The translations under genes and the position numbers were made by a program. Of a stretch of DNA of 64,000 nt, positions 26,873 through 36,678 are shown piece after piece. Source of the DNA: Chryseobacterium sp. G0162 (lineage in GTDB: Bacteria > Bacteroidota > Bacteroidia > Flavobacteriales > Weeksellaceae); NCBI RefSeq assembly GCF_003815715.1, contig NZ_CP033922.1:2758001-2822000 (forward strand), read 5' to 3'. Every line of letters starts with the position of its first letter. Position 1 is the stretch's first letter. The notes beneath the pieces were generated by a model. It did no database searches and was not told the DNA's origin. It worked only from the letters and a program-made list of their open reading frames with translations.

Positions 26873-29140
26873 TTATTTCTCTTGTTGTTTAATCAAGTTT
26901 AGGGCAGAACCAGCTTTGAACCAATCAATCTGTTGATCGTTATAAGTATGGTTAGCCATAATGATATCTTTTGTTCCGTCTTTGTGAACGAACTCTAGTG
27001 TTAATTGCTTGCCTGGAGCAAACTGGTCAAGATCTAAGAAATTAACAGTGTCATCTTCCTGAATCTTGTCATAATCAGCCTCATTAGCAAAAGTGATCCC
27101 TAACATCCCTTGTTTTTTAAGGTTAGTTTCGTGGATTCTCGCAAATGATTTTACCAGTACCGCCTTTACACCAAGGTGTCTAGGCTCCATAGCAGCGTGC
27201 TCTCTTGAAGACCCTTCCCCATAGTTTTGGTCTCCTACAACAATAGTTGGAACACCTGCAGCTTTGTAAGCTCTTTGTACAGCAGGAACTTCACCATATT
27301 CACCCGTTAATTCATTTTTAACGTGGTTGGTTTCCATATTGTAAGCATTTACAGCTCCGATCAGCATGTTGTTGGAAATATTGTCAAGATGACCTCTGTA
27401 TTTCAACCATGGCCCAGCCATAGAAATATGGTCGGTCGTACATTTTCCGAAAGCTTTGATCAATACTTTAGCCCCGGTAATATTTTTACCATCCCAAGCC
27501 GGGAATTCCTCTAATAATTGAAGTCGGTCTGAAGTAGGACTTACGTTAACAACAACACTTGATCCATCTTCTGATGGAGCCTGATATCCGTTGTCGTCCA
27601 CAGCAAATCCTTTTGCAGGTAATTCGAAACCTTTAGGCTCGTTAAGTTTTACCTGTTCACCTGCTTGGTTTGTTAAAGTATCAGTAATCGGATTGAAATC
27701 CAGTCTACCAGAGATCGCAACAGCTGCTACCATTTCTGGAGACGCTACAAATGCATGAGTATTGGGGTTACCATCAGCTCTTTTCGCAAAGTTTCTGTTA
27801 AAAGAGTGAATAATAGAGTTTTTCTCTCCTTTTTCAGCCCCTTCTCTGTCCCATTGTCCGATACATGGCCCACAAGCATTGGTAAAGATTCTTGCATTTT
27901 CAAATTTTCTGAAGGAATCTAAGAATCCGTCTCTTTCTGCTGTGAATTTCACCTGCTCAGAACCTGGATTAATTCCTAAGATTGCTTTAGGCTTTACTCC
28001 TTTGGATACTGCATCTTCTACAATAGAAGCAGCTCTTGATAAATCTTCATACGAAGAGTTGGTACAAGAACCAATAAGTGCCCATTCCACTTCTAATGGC
28101 CATCCGTTAGCCTCAGCTTTAGCTCTGAATTCAGCAACTGGAGTCGCTAAGTCCGGAGTGAAAGGTCCGTTTAAGTGTGGAGTCAGCTCAGAAAGGTTTA
28201 TTTCAATTAATTGATCGAAATATTGTTCAGGGTTGGCATATACTTCAGCATCACCTGTTAGGTGTTCAGCTATTTTATCAGCAGCATCCACTACATCCTG
28301 TCTTCCAGTAGCAGCCAGATATCTTCTCATTGAATCATCGTAACCGAAAGTAGAAGTGGTAGCTCCGATTTCAGCACCCATATTACAGATGGTACCTTTA
28401 CCTGTTGCAGAAAGAGATTCTGCCCCTTCACCGAAGTATTCTACAATACATCCTGTACCTCCTTTTACAGTAAGAATTCCTGCTACTTTTAAGATCACAT
28501 CTTTAGCAGAAGTCCAGCCGTTCATTTTACCGGTTAATTTAACCCCGATAAGTTTTGGCATTTTAAGTTCCCAGGCCATTCCCGCCATTACATCTACTGC
28601 ATCAGCACCTCCTACTCCAATAGCAACCATTCCTAGTCCACCGGCGTTTACGGTGTGAGAGTCAGTTCCAATCATCATTCCTCCAGGGAAAGCATAGTTT
28701 TCCAATACCACCTGGTGAATAATCCCTGCTCCCGGCTTCCAGAATCCGATTCCGTATTTATCACATACAGAACTTAAGAAGTTGAACACCTCAGAGTTTT
28801 TGTTAATACCTTCCTGTAGATCTTTATCAGCACCTACTTTCGCCTGGATCAGGTGATCCGCATGAGCTGTAGAAGGAACAGCTACTTTGGTTTTTCCAGC
28901 CTGCATGAACTGTAAAAGCGCCATTTGTGCTGTTGCATCCTGCATGGCTACTCTGTCCGGTGCAAAATCTACATAAGAGTTTCCTCTTTCATATGCCTGT
29001 GTAGCATTTCCTTCCCAAAGGTGGGTGTAAAGAATTTTTTCTGAAAGGGTAAGAGGTTTTCCCACGATTTGTCTTGCCGAAGCAATTCTCTCAGGATAGC
29101 GCTCATACACCTTTTTGATCATATCAATATCAAAAGTCAT
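26873..29140 (-). CDS. Aconitate hydratase, mitochondrial type
   Basis: A 755-residue 4Fe-4S enzyme interconverting citrate and isocitrate. Cluster cysteines are in SCTNSSYED and in [13 protein letters not shown]. The N-terminal half has [22 protein letters not shown] and [13 protein letters not shown]; the C-terminal swivel domain has [18 protein letters not shown] and [20 protein letters not shown] with the substrate-binding Ser-Arg. This is the monofunctional mitochondrial-type family, distinct from AcnB. AcnB is encoded directly upstream on the same strand. I give no symbol because acnA in E. coli belongs to a different subgroup. Confidence 0.93.
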   Translation of the reverse strand: MTFDIDMIKKVYERYPERIASARQIVGKPLTLSEKILYTHLWEGNATQAYERGNSYVDFAPDRVAMQDATAQMALLQFMQAGKTKVAVPSTAHADHLIQAKVGADKDLQEGINKNSEVFNFLSSVCDKYGIGFWKPGAGIIHQVVLENYAFPGGMMIGTDSHTVNAGGLGMVAIGVGGADAVDVMAGMAWELKMPKLIGVKLTGKMNGWTSAKDVILKVAGILTVKGGTGCIVEYFGEGAESLSATGKGTICNMGAEIGATTSTFGYDDSMRRYLAATGRQDVVDAADKIAEHLTGDAEVYANPEQYFDQLIEINLSELTPHLNGPFTPDLATPVAEFRAKAEANGWPLEVEWALIGSCTNSSYEDLSRAASIVEDAVSKGVKPKAILGINPGSEQVKFTAERDGFLDSFRKFENARIFTNACGPCIGQWDREGAEKGEKNSIIHSFNRNFAKRADGNPNTHAFVASPEMVAAVAISGRLDFNPITDTLTNQAGEQVKLNEPKGFELPAKGFAVDDNGYQAPSEDGSSVVVNVSPTSDRLQLLEEFPAWDGKNITGAKVLIKAFGKCTTDHISMAGPWLKYRGHLDNISNNMLIGAVNAYNMETNHVKNELTGEYGEVPAVQRAYKAAGVPTIVVGDQNYGEGSSREHAAMEPRHLGVKAVLVKSFARIHETNLKKQGMLGITFANEADYDKIQEDDTVNFLDLDQFAPGKQLTLEFVHKDGTKDIIMANHTYNDQQIDWFKAGSALNLIKQQEK

Positions 29141-29376
29141 ATCGTATTTAGTTTTGTTCTTTTTCCATTAATGTTTCCTTTTCTCCTGTTTGAAAAAAGA
29201 AAAACCATTTTTTATACATCAAAAAACGTTCCTATAATCTATGAATAGGCTGATTCTGAATATAAAACCAAGAGATTTTATAACTTTCAATTTAAGAAAA
29301 AATAGATTCTATTTTCTCGATTTTCTCGGAAAAAAATCGTATTTAACTTAAAATAGAACGATTCTAAACAAAAAAA

Positions 29377-29416
29377 ATGAAAGATTTTAAATCCTAAAAG
29401 GACTAAAATCTTTCAT
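29377..29416. terminator. Terminator after acnB, within a 319-base gap
   Basis: Stem ATGAAAGATTTTA (29377-29389) / TAAAATCTTTCAT (29404-29416), perfect over 13 bp. It lies between acnB and the other aconitase. The rest of the gap (29141-29376) is very A+T rich; it should hold the promoter of the downstream aconitase, but I found no clear TAnnTTTG there. Confidence 0.75.
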
Positions 29417-29459
29417 TTATATAATTTTCAATAGTCTTGCGACTAATTTATCAATGCTG

Positions 29460-32243
29460 TTAGTGAGCGCTTGTACTTGTTAATTCCTTAATAGAAGGTA
29501 CAAAAGTTGTCAGGTCAATCCCTTCAACTGCTGCTTTGTATTCCTCAATGCTCGGGATTCTTCCGATGATGGCAGAAAGAACAACAACCGGAGTTGAAGC
29601 CAATAGAGATTCTCCTTTTTTACGTTCAGAATCTTCTACTACTCTTCCTTGGAAAAGACGGGTTGAAGTAGCCAAAACAGTATCTCCTTTTGCTGCCTTT
29701 TCCTGGTTACCCATACAAAGGTTACATCCAGGACGCTCAAGATACATTACATTTTCATATTCTGTACGAGCCTCACCTTTAGGAGCGTTGTCATTAAATT
29801 CAAAACCTGAATATTTTTCTAATAATTCCCAGTCACCTTCAGCTTTTAACTCATCAATGATATTATAAGTAGGAGCAGCAACAACCAGTGGTGCGCTAAA
29901 TTCTACTTTACCATTTTGTTTTTCAAGATTTTTCAACATCTGAGAAACAATCTTAAGGTCTCCTTTGTGAACCATACAAGATCCTACGAAACCAAGATCT
30001 ACTTTTTTCTCACCACCATAGTAAGAAAGATCTCTGATAGTATCGTGAGTATATCTCTTAGATACATCATCATTGTTTACATCCGGGTCAGCAATCATAG
30101 GTTCTACGATGACATCAAGATCTACAACCACTTCAGCGTAATATTTAGCATTTGCATCAGGAGTCAGTGCTGGTTTTTCACCAGATCTGATCTCTTCAAT
30201 TCTCTTATTTGCTTTGTCAATTAATCCCTGAAGAACTTTGTTATGGTTATCCATTCCCTTGTCGATCATGATTTGGATTCTGCCTTTAGCAATTTCCAAT
30301 GATTCGATTAGGGTGTTATCTTCAGAAATGTTGATAGATGCTTTAGCCTTCATTTCAGCAGTCCAGTCTGTAAAGGTAAATGCCTGGTCAGCAGGAAGTG
30401 TTCCGATGTGAACCTCAATGATTCTTCCCTGGAATACGTTTTCTCCTCCGAATTGCTTCAACATCTGAGCCTGAGTAGCATGTACCACATCACGGAAATC
30501 CATGTGAGGTTTCATTTCTCCTTTGAACGTTACTTTTACAGATTCAGGAATTGGCATAGATGCCTCACCTGTAGCTAATGCAAGTGCAACTGTTCCTGAG
30601 TCAGCTCCGAAAGCAACTCCTTTAGACATTCTTGTGTGAGAGTCACCACCAATGATGATTGCCCACTCGTCTACAGTGATATCATTAAGAACTTTGTGAA
30701 TAACGTCAGTCATTGAGTGGTATTCACCTTTCGGGTCACGAGCCGTGATTAATCCGAAATCGTTCATGAATTTCATTAGCTTAGGAATGTTAGCCTGTGC
30801 TTTTTTATCCCAAACCGAAGCCGTGTGACAACCTGATTGGTAAGCACCGTCTACCACTGGAGAGATTACAGTAGCAGCCATTGATTCAAGCTCCTGAGAA
30901 GTCATAAGACCCGTCGTATCCTGAGATCCAACGATGTTTACCTGTACACGTACATCAGAACCAGCATGTAATACTTTTCCTGGTGTAGTTCCTACAGCAT
31001 TTCTGTTGAAGATCTTTTCAACAGCTGTAAGACCTTGTCCTTCGTGAGAAATTTCTTTAGATGGAGCAAAAACAACCGGAGCCTCAACACCTAAAGTCTG
31101 AGCTGCGAATGTCTGTAGTTTCTTCCCAAATACGATGGCGTAAGATCCACCAGCTTTGATGAATTCCATCTTTTGTGGTGTGAAAGACTTGGTAAGGTCA
31201 ATCAGTTCCTGATCACCGTTATATAATTTCTTTTCTTTTGTATTAATCGTTAATACAGTTCCTGTAGCTACTGAATAAGCTTCTTCAAGAACGATATCAC
31301 CATTTTCGTTACGAACAGGATTTCCGTTTTCATCTACTTTCTTCACCCAGTTCTTAAGGTCAACACCGATCCCTCCGGTAACGTCAACAGTAGTAAGGAA
31401 GATTGGAGAAATACCGTTTGTTCCTCCTACAATTGGAGCGATATTTACAAATGGAACATAAGGGCTAGCTTGTTTACCAGTCCATAAAGCCACATTGTTT
31501 ACCCCAGACATTCTGGATGAACCTACACCCATGGTTCCTTTTTCAGCGATAAGCATAACGCTTGCATCAGGATGTTGTGCCTGTAAAGCTTTGATTTCTT
31601 CCTGAGCTGCAGGAGTAATCATACATTTACCGTGAAGCTCACGGTCTGATCTTGAGTGTGCCTGGTTACCCGGAGAAAGTAAATCAGTAGAAATGTCTCC
31701 TTCACCAGCAATAAAAGTAACGACTTTGATTTCTTCAGCGACTTCAGGAAGTTTAGTAAAGAATTCAGCTTGTGCATAGCTTTCTAGAATTTCTTTAGCA
31801 ATTGCATTTCCGTTGTTGTATGCTTCTTTTAAACGGTTGGTATCCGCTTCATAAAGGAAAACCTGTGTTTTAAGAACTTCTGCAGCTTGCTGAGCAATAG
31901 CAGAATCATTACCTAAAGCTAAGTCTAATAATACTTCGATTGATTTACCTCCTTTCATGTGAGATAATAATTCGAAAGCAAAAGTCTGAGAGATTTCTTC
32001 TACTACGGATTCACCTAGAATGATCTCTTTTAAAAATTTAGCTTTTACACCTGCTGCACTTGTAGTTCCTGGTAGGGTATTGTAGATGAAAAATTTAAGA
32101 GAGTCCGTTCGATCTGCATTACCTGAGTCTTTGATTTGTGCAATAATTTCGCTTAGTAATTCAGCACCATCAATTGGCTTTGGATGAAGCCCCTGGTCTT
32201 TTCTTTCTTCAATCTCTTTGATGTAATCCTTATAAATATTCAT
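29460..32243 (-). CDS. acnB: Bifunctional aconitate hydratase 2 / 2-methylisocitrate dehydratase
   Basis: A 927-residue AcnB. An N-terminal HEAT-like domain (about 1-160) is followed by the swivel domain (GTMGVGSSRMSGVNNVALWT) and the catalytic domains. Cluster cysteines lie in GFVGSCMVHKGDL and PGCNLCMGNQEKA; GGDSHTRMSKGVAFGADSG is a further block. AcnB works in the citric acid cycle and can act on 2-methylisocitrate. It is unrelated in domain order to the downstream aconitase, so these are not tandem duplicates. A 28-codon ORF lies in its leader. Confidence 0.96.
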   Translation of the reverse strand: MNIYKDYIKEIEERKDQGLHPKPIDGAELLSEIIAQIKDSGNADRTDSLKFFIYNTLPGTTSAAGVKAKFLKEIILGESVVEEISQTFAFELLSHMKGGKSIEVLLDLALGNDSAIAQQAAEVLKTQVFLYEADTNRLKEAYNNGNAIAKEILESYAQAEFFTKLPEVAEEIKVVTFIAGEGDISTDLLSPGNQAHSRSDRELHGKCMITPAAQEEIKALQAQHPDASVMLIAEKGTMGVGSSRMSGVNNVALWTGKQASPYVPFVNIAPIVGGTNGISPIFLTTVDVTGGIGVDLKNWVKKVDENGNPVRNENGDIVLEEAYSVATGTVLTINTKEKKLYNGDQELIDLTKSFTPQKMEFIKAGGSYAIVFGKKLQTFAAQTLGVEAPVVFAPSKEISHEGQGLTAVEKIFNRNAVGTTPGKVLHAGSDVRVQVNIVGSQDTTGLMTSQELESMAATVISPVVDGAYQSGCHTASVWDKKAQANIPKLMKFMNDFGLITARDPKGEYHSMTDVIHKVLNDITVDEWAIIIGGDSHTRMSKGVAFGADSGTVALALATGEASMPIPESVKVTFKGEMKPHMDFRDVVHATQAQMLKQFGGENVFQGRIIEVHIGTLPADQAFTFTDWTAEMKAKASINISEDNTLIESLEIAKGRIQIMIDKGMDNHNKVLQGLIDKANKRIEEIRSGEKPALTPDANAKYYAEVVVDLDVIVEPMIADPDVNNDDVSKRYTHDTIRDLSYYGGEKKVDLGFVGSCMVHKGDLKIVSQMLKNLEKQNGKVEFSAPLVVAAPTYNIIDELKAEGDWELLEKYSGFEFNDNAPKGEARTEYENVMYLERPGCNLCMGNQEKAAKGDTVLATSTRLFQGRVVEDSERKKGESLLASTPVVVLSAIIGRIPSIEEYKAAVEGIDLTTFVPSIKELTSTSAH

Positions 32244-32261
32244 AATAGAAGTCTTTCAATA

Positions 32262-32348
32262 TTAAAAGGCAGAATATTTCGCTGCTTCTTTACTGGTCTG
32301 TATAAATACAATTAATGACATTTTGAGATCTCGCATGGGATGCAACAT
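32262..32348 (-). CDS. Small ORF in the acnB leader (28 residues)
   Basis: ATG at 32348, stop at 32262-32264, 18 bases before the acnB ATG. The product starts MLHPMRDLKMSLIVFIQT and ends SKEAAKYSAF. A -7 promoter element at 32432-32425 would put it in a leader of about 175 bases. It has no known family that I recognise. It may be a leader peptide, a small protein or a chance ORF; conservation would decide. Confidence 0.4.
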   Translation of the reverse strand: MLHPMRDLKMSLIVFIQTSKEAAKYSAF

Positions 32349-32424
32349 TAATCCAATAAGGTCAGCATAATCTACACTCTTTTTTAAAAGTTTTTTAAAT
32401 TATTAAACAATTCAAAATGTTCCC

Positions 32425-32432
32425 CAAAATTA
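32425..32432 (-). promoter_or_regulatory. -7 promoter element of acnB
   Basis: TAATTTTG on the minus strand matches TAnnTTTG, but no TTG lies at the expected distance upstream. It would give acnB a leader of about 175 bases. Confidence 0.4.
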
Positions 32433-32488
32433 CGAAATTTTACGATTTTATGAGAATGAAATTATTTAGATTCTTTATAAATATGAAT

Positions 32489-32519
32489 TTGATAATTTCT
32501 ATTTTTGGTCGTAATTTTG
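32489..32519 (+). promoter_or_regulatory. Promoter of the WG-repeat-like gene
   Basis: TTG (32489-32491), 20 bases, TAATTTTG (32512-32519): full consensus. The first ATG (32527) begins 7 bases after the element, the second (32536) 16 bases after it. Confidence 0.65.
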
Positions 32520-32535
32520 CAGTCAAATGGTGAAT

Positions 32536-33309
32536 ATGAAAAATATCCTGAATGTTTTGTGCATTTTTATTTCGATTTCTATTTTCTCTCAGGCTAAATC
32601 TGTGAAAAAACCTATAGCGAAAAATGTTACAAAATCCGCTGTGAAAAAGGAGAAAAATGCCGTAATCAGGCATAATCCTGATCTTGTCGTTCTCAATAAA
32701 GATCTTCCCCTTCTGATCCCTAAAAAGAAAGGGGATAGCTTCGGGTATGTCAATCAAAACAGAAAATTCATCATTCAACCTGAATACCATATTGCTGTAT
32801 TTTTTTATGAAGACTGTAATCTTTTGAATTCGCCGAATGAAAAAGTTAGAAAATTTGGAACAAAAGACTATGCAACTGTAGAAAAAAATATGATTTCTTA
32901 TCGAGTAGACCACTCCGGAAAAAGAGTGTATCAGTTTAAAGATTCGGATTTAGGAAAATGTAAGTTTGAAGAGTATAAGCAACAACTTTTTCAAGCCTAT
33001 GTTCTGAATGGTTTCTATGGAATTATTGAAAAATCAAAATTCGTGAATGCTGCAGACTATCGCCAGTATCAGATCTATCCGCAATATCAGTATCTCTACA
33101 TTATGGAAGGAGATGATGTTGCAGATCCGATGATTGTGGCTTCAAACAATGATAAATTCGGCGTGATTGATGTTAATAATAAAATTATCATTCCTTTCGA
33201 ATATTCAAACATTAAAAGAAACTTCAGCTGGAAATTAGGGAAGATGTTTGAAGTGACAAAAGATGGCAAAAACTATTATTATGTAGACGCGAATAACAAA
33301 ACATACTAG
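32536..33309 (+). CDS. Exported WG-repeat-like protein
   Basis: About 257 residues. A signal peptide (MKNILNVLCIFISISIFSQA) is followed by a Lys-rich stretch and then degenerate WG-type repeats: FGYVNQNRKFIIQPEYHIAV, FYGIIEKSKFVN, FGVIDVNNKIIIPFEYSNIK. WG repeats are beta-structured and of unknown role, found in surface or secreted bacterial proteins. The start at 32536 gives a normal signal peptide; ATG 32527, three codons upstream, would make a nearly leaderless message. Divergent from acnB; function unknown. Confidence 0.75.
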   Translation: MKNILNVLCIFISISIFSQAKSVKKPIAKNVTKSAVKKEKNAVIRHNPDLVVLNKDLPLLIPKKKGDSFGYVNQNRKFIIQPEYHIAVFFYEDCNLLNSPNEKVRKFGTKDYATVEKNMISYRVDHSGKRVYQFKDSDLGKCKFEEYKQQLFQAYVLNGFYGIIEKSKFVNAADYRQYQIYPQYQYLYIMEGDDVADPMIVASNNDKFGVIDVNNKIIIPFEYSNIKRNFSWKLGKMFEVTKDGKNYYYVDANNKTY

Positions 33310-33318
33310 AACATAAAC

Positions 33319-33351
33319 AATGAATACTATTGATCAATAATAGTGATTCAT
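33319..33351 (+). terminator. Probable terminator hairpin
   Basis: AATGAAT...ACTATT around GATC pairs with AATAATAGT...ATTCATT, a stem with one bulge, followed by a loose T-rich stretch. Weak as a terminator. Confidence 0.4.
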
Positions 33352-33483
33352 TATTTATAACTCTAATTTTTTTATACAATAAACCTTCTGATAATCGCCT
33401 TTATTATAATTTGTAACCTTAAACCTCGAATCCTGTACCACGAAAACCTGCATCTCGTATATTTTTCGTAATTTCGCGGCTGA

Positions 33484-33565
33484 AATAAAGGGGTGCTTTA
33501 ACAGGCTGAGATTATACCCACTGAACCTGGAACAGGTAATGCTGTTTAGGGACATCAACTTTACT
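33484..33565 (+). promoter_or_regulatory. TPP riboswitch upstream of a TonB receptor
   Basis: The aptamer core is present: AAAGGGGTGC (33487-33496), GGCTGAGATTATACCCACTG (33504-33523), AACCTGGAACAGGTAATGCTG across 33524-33544, then TAGGGA (33547-33552). P1 can pair TAAAG (33486-33490) with CTTTA (33559-33563). It lies about 50-65 bases before the receptor start. Downstream, CCCCTTT (33597-33603) can pair with AAAGGGG (33487-33493) of the aptamer, a possible switching pair. Confidence 0.92.
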
Positions 33566-33631
33566 GAGAGTTGAATTTGTATAATATCTTATCGATCCCC
33601 TTTTATTCATTAAATGTTAAAGATTTATAGA

Positions 33632-35749
33632 ATGAAAGGATTATTTTTTTTAGGGCTTAGTGTAGGCTCTGTAGCCTTTATGCAGGCTCAAAACACAGAT
33701 TCTCTGAAGATCAGGGAAATAGAAGCGGTTAACTTTACCAAAAGACTTCCTGTTGCTAAGGAAATTATCAACGTTCAGAAAGATTTAGATGGTAAAAATC
33801 TGGGACAGGATCTCCCTATTCTTTTGAAAAATCAAACTTCAATAATTTCGACCTCGGACGCCGGAAACGGAGTAGGATATACTGGTTTTAGAATTCGTGG
33901 GGTCTCCGGAACAGCCATTAACGTGATGATGAACGGAGTTCCTTATAATGACTCAGAAAGTCAGGGGACTTTTTTTGTGAATGTTCCGGATTTAACGAGC
34001 TCGGCATCACAGATTGTAATTCAGAGAGGAGTTGGAACTTCCAATAACGGAGTTTCAGCTTTTGGAGCAAGTATCAATGTGATTTCAAGGGAGCCGGAAG
34101 AGAAATTTTATTTTAAAACCGATGATAGTTATGGTTCTTTTAATACCTATAAATATTCAGCTGAGGTAGGTTCCGGGAAATTCTGGAAGAACCGTCTTTC
34201 CGTAATGGGAAGGTACAGCAATATTCATTCGGATGGATATATAGACAGAGCTTCTTCTGATCTGCATTCTTACAACTTTACTGCCTTATTTGAAGAAGGA
34301 AAAACCAAATTGCGTTTAATGGCTTTTGGTGGGAAAGAAAAAACATATCAGGCATGGAACGGAATCAGCAGAGAAATGTGGGAAACCAATCCAAGATTCA
34401 ACAATTCGGGTAAAATTGTGGATGCTAATGGGAATATTACCGGATTCTATGATAATGAAACGGATAACTACAGACAGAATCATTATCAGTTACTTTGGGA
34501 ACAGAAATTCAATGACCGTTGGAATCTTGAAACAACTTTCCACTACACGAAAGGAAAGGGATATTACGAAAACTATAAGCAAGCAAGCTCTTTCTCTAAA
34601 TATCAACTGCCTAATATTATTGAGAATGGGGTAACGATTACCAAATCAGATTTTATCCGAAAAAAATGGTTAAATAATGATTTCTATGGAGTTGTTTCTA
34701 CGCTTTATGGGAAGTTTGAAAATCTTGACCTGAACTTTGGAGCAGTAGCCAATCAGTACTATGGAAGGCATTACGGAAACGTTACCGGAGTTTTTTATCC
34801 ACAGATCCATGAAAGTGAATATTACAGAAATCGTTCTGTAAAGAATGAAGTTTCTGGTTTTGCCAAGGCCTTATACAGAATGGATAATTTTGAGTTCTTT
34901 GGAGATTTACAGCTTAGAAGCATTAACTATAATACTAAGGTCATCATGGCTGGAGACGATGATGGTGCTGACCTGGATAAAAACTGGCTGTTCTTCAATC
35001 CTAAAGCGGGGGTGAATTATAAAATAGAGGGTGGAAAGATATTCTTGTCTTATGCTCATGCTCATAGAGAACCAAATAGAGCAGATATTATGGCTAACAA
35101 TGACGTGAAGCCTGAAAAGCTTCATGATTTTGAAGCCGGTTTAGAAAAGCAGTTTGGATTTTTATCCCTGACAGCGAATGTTTATTACATGTATTATGTG
35201 AATCAGTTGGTTTTGAATGGACAACTTAACAGTGTGGGGGCATTTATCCGAAGCAATTCAGGAAAGAGTTACAGACGTGGTGTGGAGATTGGTGCTTTGG
35301 CAAAGCTTTCAAAACAATGGGAGGTTTCCGGTAACATTACCTTAAGCCAGAACAGAAATCAGGATTTTAATATTGAAATTGGAAAAACACCTGTAAGTTT
35401 AGGAAATACTCAAATTTCATTTTCTCCGAATATGATTGCTAATTTGGGCATAAAGTTTAATCCAAATAAAAATTTCCAGTTTGCCTTAATGAACCAGTAT
35501 GTTGGAAAGCAGTACCTGGATAATACGGAAGACAAAAATCTAGAGCTTAAAGATTATTTACTGACAGATTTTAATGCACAGTATCAGTTTAAAATTGGGA
35601 ACAATGATATTGCACTAAAACTATTGGTAAACAACCTGTTCAATAAAAAGTATGTGAATAATGGTTCTGTGAGTGAAGATGGAAGTCCACTTTACTTTGC
35701 ACAGGCAGGAACAAACTTCATGTTTGGAATCAGTTGGAAAATTCAATAG
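33632..35749 (+). CDS. TonB-dependent receptor, probable thiamine (or precursor) transporter
   Basis: About 705 residues from the ATG at 33632 (signal MKGLFFLGLSVGSVAFMQAQ); an ATG at 33614 would add six residues. The plug domain (about 25-150) has GYTGFRIRGVSGTAINVMMN, GVPYNDSESQGTFFVNVPDL and VQRGVGTSNNGVSAFGASINV-like features; a 22-strand barrel follows, ending with an aromatic residue near FGISWKIQ. Thiamine-related outer-membrane receptors under TPP control were predicted in this phylum from THI elements. The riboswitch makes thiamine, TPP or HMP the likely substrate. Confidence 0.88.
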   Translation: MKGLFFLGLSVGSVAFMQAQNTDSLKIREIEAVNFTKRLPVAKEIINVQKDLDGKNLGQDLPILLKNQTSIISTSDAGNGVGYTGFRIRGVSGTAINVMMNGVPYNDSESQGTFFVNVPDLTSSASQIVIQRGVGTSNNGVSAFGASINVISREPEEKFYFKTDDSYGSFNTYKYSAEVGSGKFWKNRLSVMGRYSNIHSDGYIDRASSDLHSYNFTALFEEGKTKLRLMAFGGKEKTYQAWNGISREMWETNPRFNNSGKIVDANGNITGFYDNETDNYRQNHYQLLWEQKFNDRWNLETTFHYTKGKGYYENYKQASSFSKYQLPNIIENGVTITKSDFIRKKWLNNDFYGVVSTLYGKFENLDLNFGAVANQYYGRHYGNVTGVFYPQIHESEYYRNRSVKNEVSGFAKALYRMDNFEFFGDLQLRSINYNTKVIMAGDDDGADLDKNWLFFNPKAGVNYKIEGGKIFLSYAHAHREPNRADIMANNDVKPEKLHDFEAGLEKQFGFLSLTANVYYMYYVNQLVLNGQLNSVGAFIRSNSGKSYRRGVEIGALAKLSKQWEVSGNITLSQNRNQDFNIEIGKTPVSLGNTQISFSPNMIANLGIKFNPNKNFQFALMNQYVGKQYLDNTEDKNLELKDYLLTDFNAQYQFKIGNNDIALKLLVNNLFNKKYVNNGSVSEDGSPLYFAQAGTNFMFGISWKIQ

Positions 35750-35844
35750 ATTGAAAGAACTGAATGTAAATAAGTGAATTGTAAATTTACCCTGAAAGAG
35801 ATTAGAGATCATGAATAGTGAACCTATTTTAATATGAAATACTC

Positions 35845-35870
35845 AAAAGGCTGCTTCGGCAGTCTTTTTT
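35845..35870 (+). terminator. Terminator after the TonB receptor gene
   Basis: AAAGGCTGC, loop TTCG, GCAGTCTTT with one G-T pair, then TTTT. Confidence 0.8.
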
Positions 35871-35910
35871 TATATGCGTTAAATATCTTCAAAAAGTCAT
35901 GAAAAAGTTA

Positions 35911-35918
35911 TAAATTTG
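35911..35918 (+). promoter_or_regulatory. -7 promoter element of the HU-domain gene
   Basis: TAAATTTG, ending 7 bases before the ATG at 35926. No TTG is at the right distance upstream. The mRNA would be leaderless or nearly so. Confidence 0.45.
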
Positions 35919-35925
35919 CTGCCAA

Positions 35926-36678
35926 ATGAATATTTCAGCATACATTTTAGAATATTTAAAACAATTTGGAACTGTCACGGTTCCAGGCTTTGGGGTGTTT
36001 TCTCTGAAAAATTCTAAGGCAATTATCAATTCAGAAAACGGAAGTATCCTGCCTCCTGCAAGTCAGATTGAGTTTACAATTGACTATGAAGTACAGGCTG
36101 AAGATCTTACCGTTTATATTGCTAAAGAAAAACAAATGTCTGTAGAGGCTTCCAGAAGTGATCTGAAGATACAGACTGATTTTTGGAAGAAAAAGCTTCA
36201 GGCAGAACAGGTTCTTGACATTCAAAATCTGGGAACCATCTTTACTGAAGAAGGACATACTCATTTCAAAGGAAAAAGAGTAGAAGCAGGACGTCCGGAT
36301 TTTTTCGGATTAGAAGAGATCAGGTTCTCCGACATTAATAATGGAGAGAAAGTAAATACTTCAGAAAATCGCGAAAAGGATTATAAGTTTAAGAAGACCA
36401 TTCTTTGGTTCTTTCTACTGATAATTCCGATTCTAGGTATTGTATACTTCGCATTTACCCAAAAGGAACTTCTCTTTGGAAAGAAATCCTTTAACAAAGT
36501 TTCTGTACAGACTTCTACCCATAGAATTGTAAAGGATACCGTGAAAGTAATGGTTCATACTCCTGAACCTCCGGTTTCAGATTCCCTGAAGAAAGATTCA
36601 TTGGCAAAACCTGCCGGAAAAACGACTAAACCAGTTCCGGCTGCTCCAAAAAACACTAAGAATAAATGGCAAAAATAA
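35926..36678 (+). CDS. HU-CCDC81-type domain protein with a transmembrane helix
   Basis: A 250-residue protein. The N-terminal half (about 1-125) holds two HU-like domains of the CCDC81 type found in Bacteroidetes: MNISAYILEYLKQFGTVTVP, GFGVFSLKNSKAIINS and VLDIQNLGTIF. One transmembrane helix (about 158-178, ILWFFLLIIPILGIVYFAF) follows, then a Lys/Pro/Thr-rich tail. Related proteins often end in a SPOR domain; none is seen here. It may tie DNA or the cell envelope together; that is speculation. It overlaps the thioesterase gene by 13 bases. Confidence 0.8.
   Translation: MNISAYILEYLKQFGTVTVPGFGVFSLKNSKAIINSENGSILPPASQIEFTIDYEVQAEDLTVYIAKEKQMSVEASRSDLKIQTDFWKKKLQAEQVLDIQNLGTIFTEEGHTHFKGKRVEAGRPDFFGLEEIRFSDINNGEKVNTSENREKDYKFKKTILWFFLLIIPILGIVYFAFTQKELLFGKKSFNKVSVQTSTHRIVKDTVKVMVHTPEPPVSDSLKKDSLAKPAGKTTKPVPAAPKNTKNKWQK

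Noticed and set aside
29137..29208. 23-codon ORF overlapping the start of the downstream aconitase (ATGA)
   Set aside because: Short, basic and low in information in very A+T-rich DNA; a chance overlap is likely. Unlike the metK case there is no riboswitch and no clear promoter.
32440..32913. 157-codon open frame antisense to the WG-repeat-like gene
   Set aside because: It covers the divergent promoters and is rich in Phe/Ile/Lys as expected of a shadow frame.
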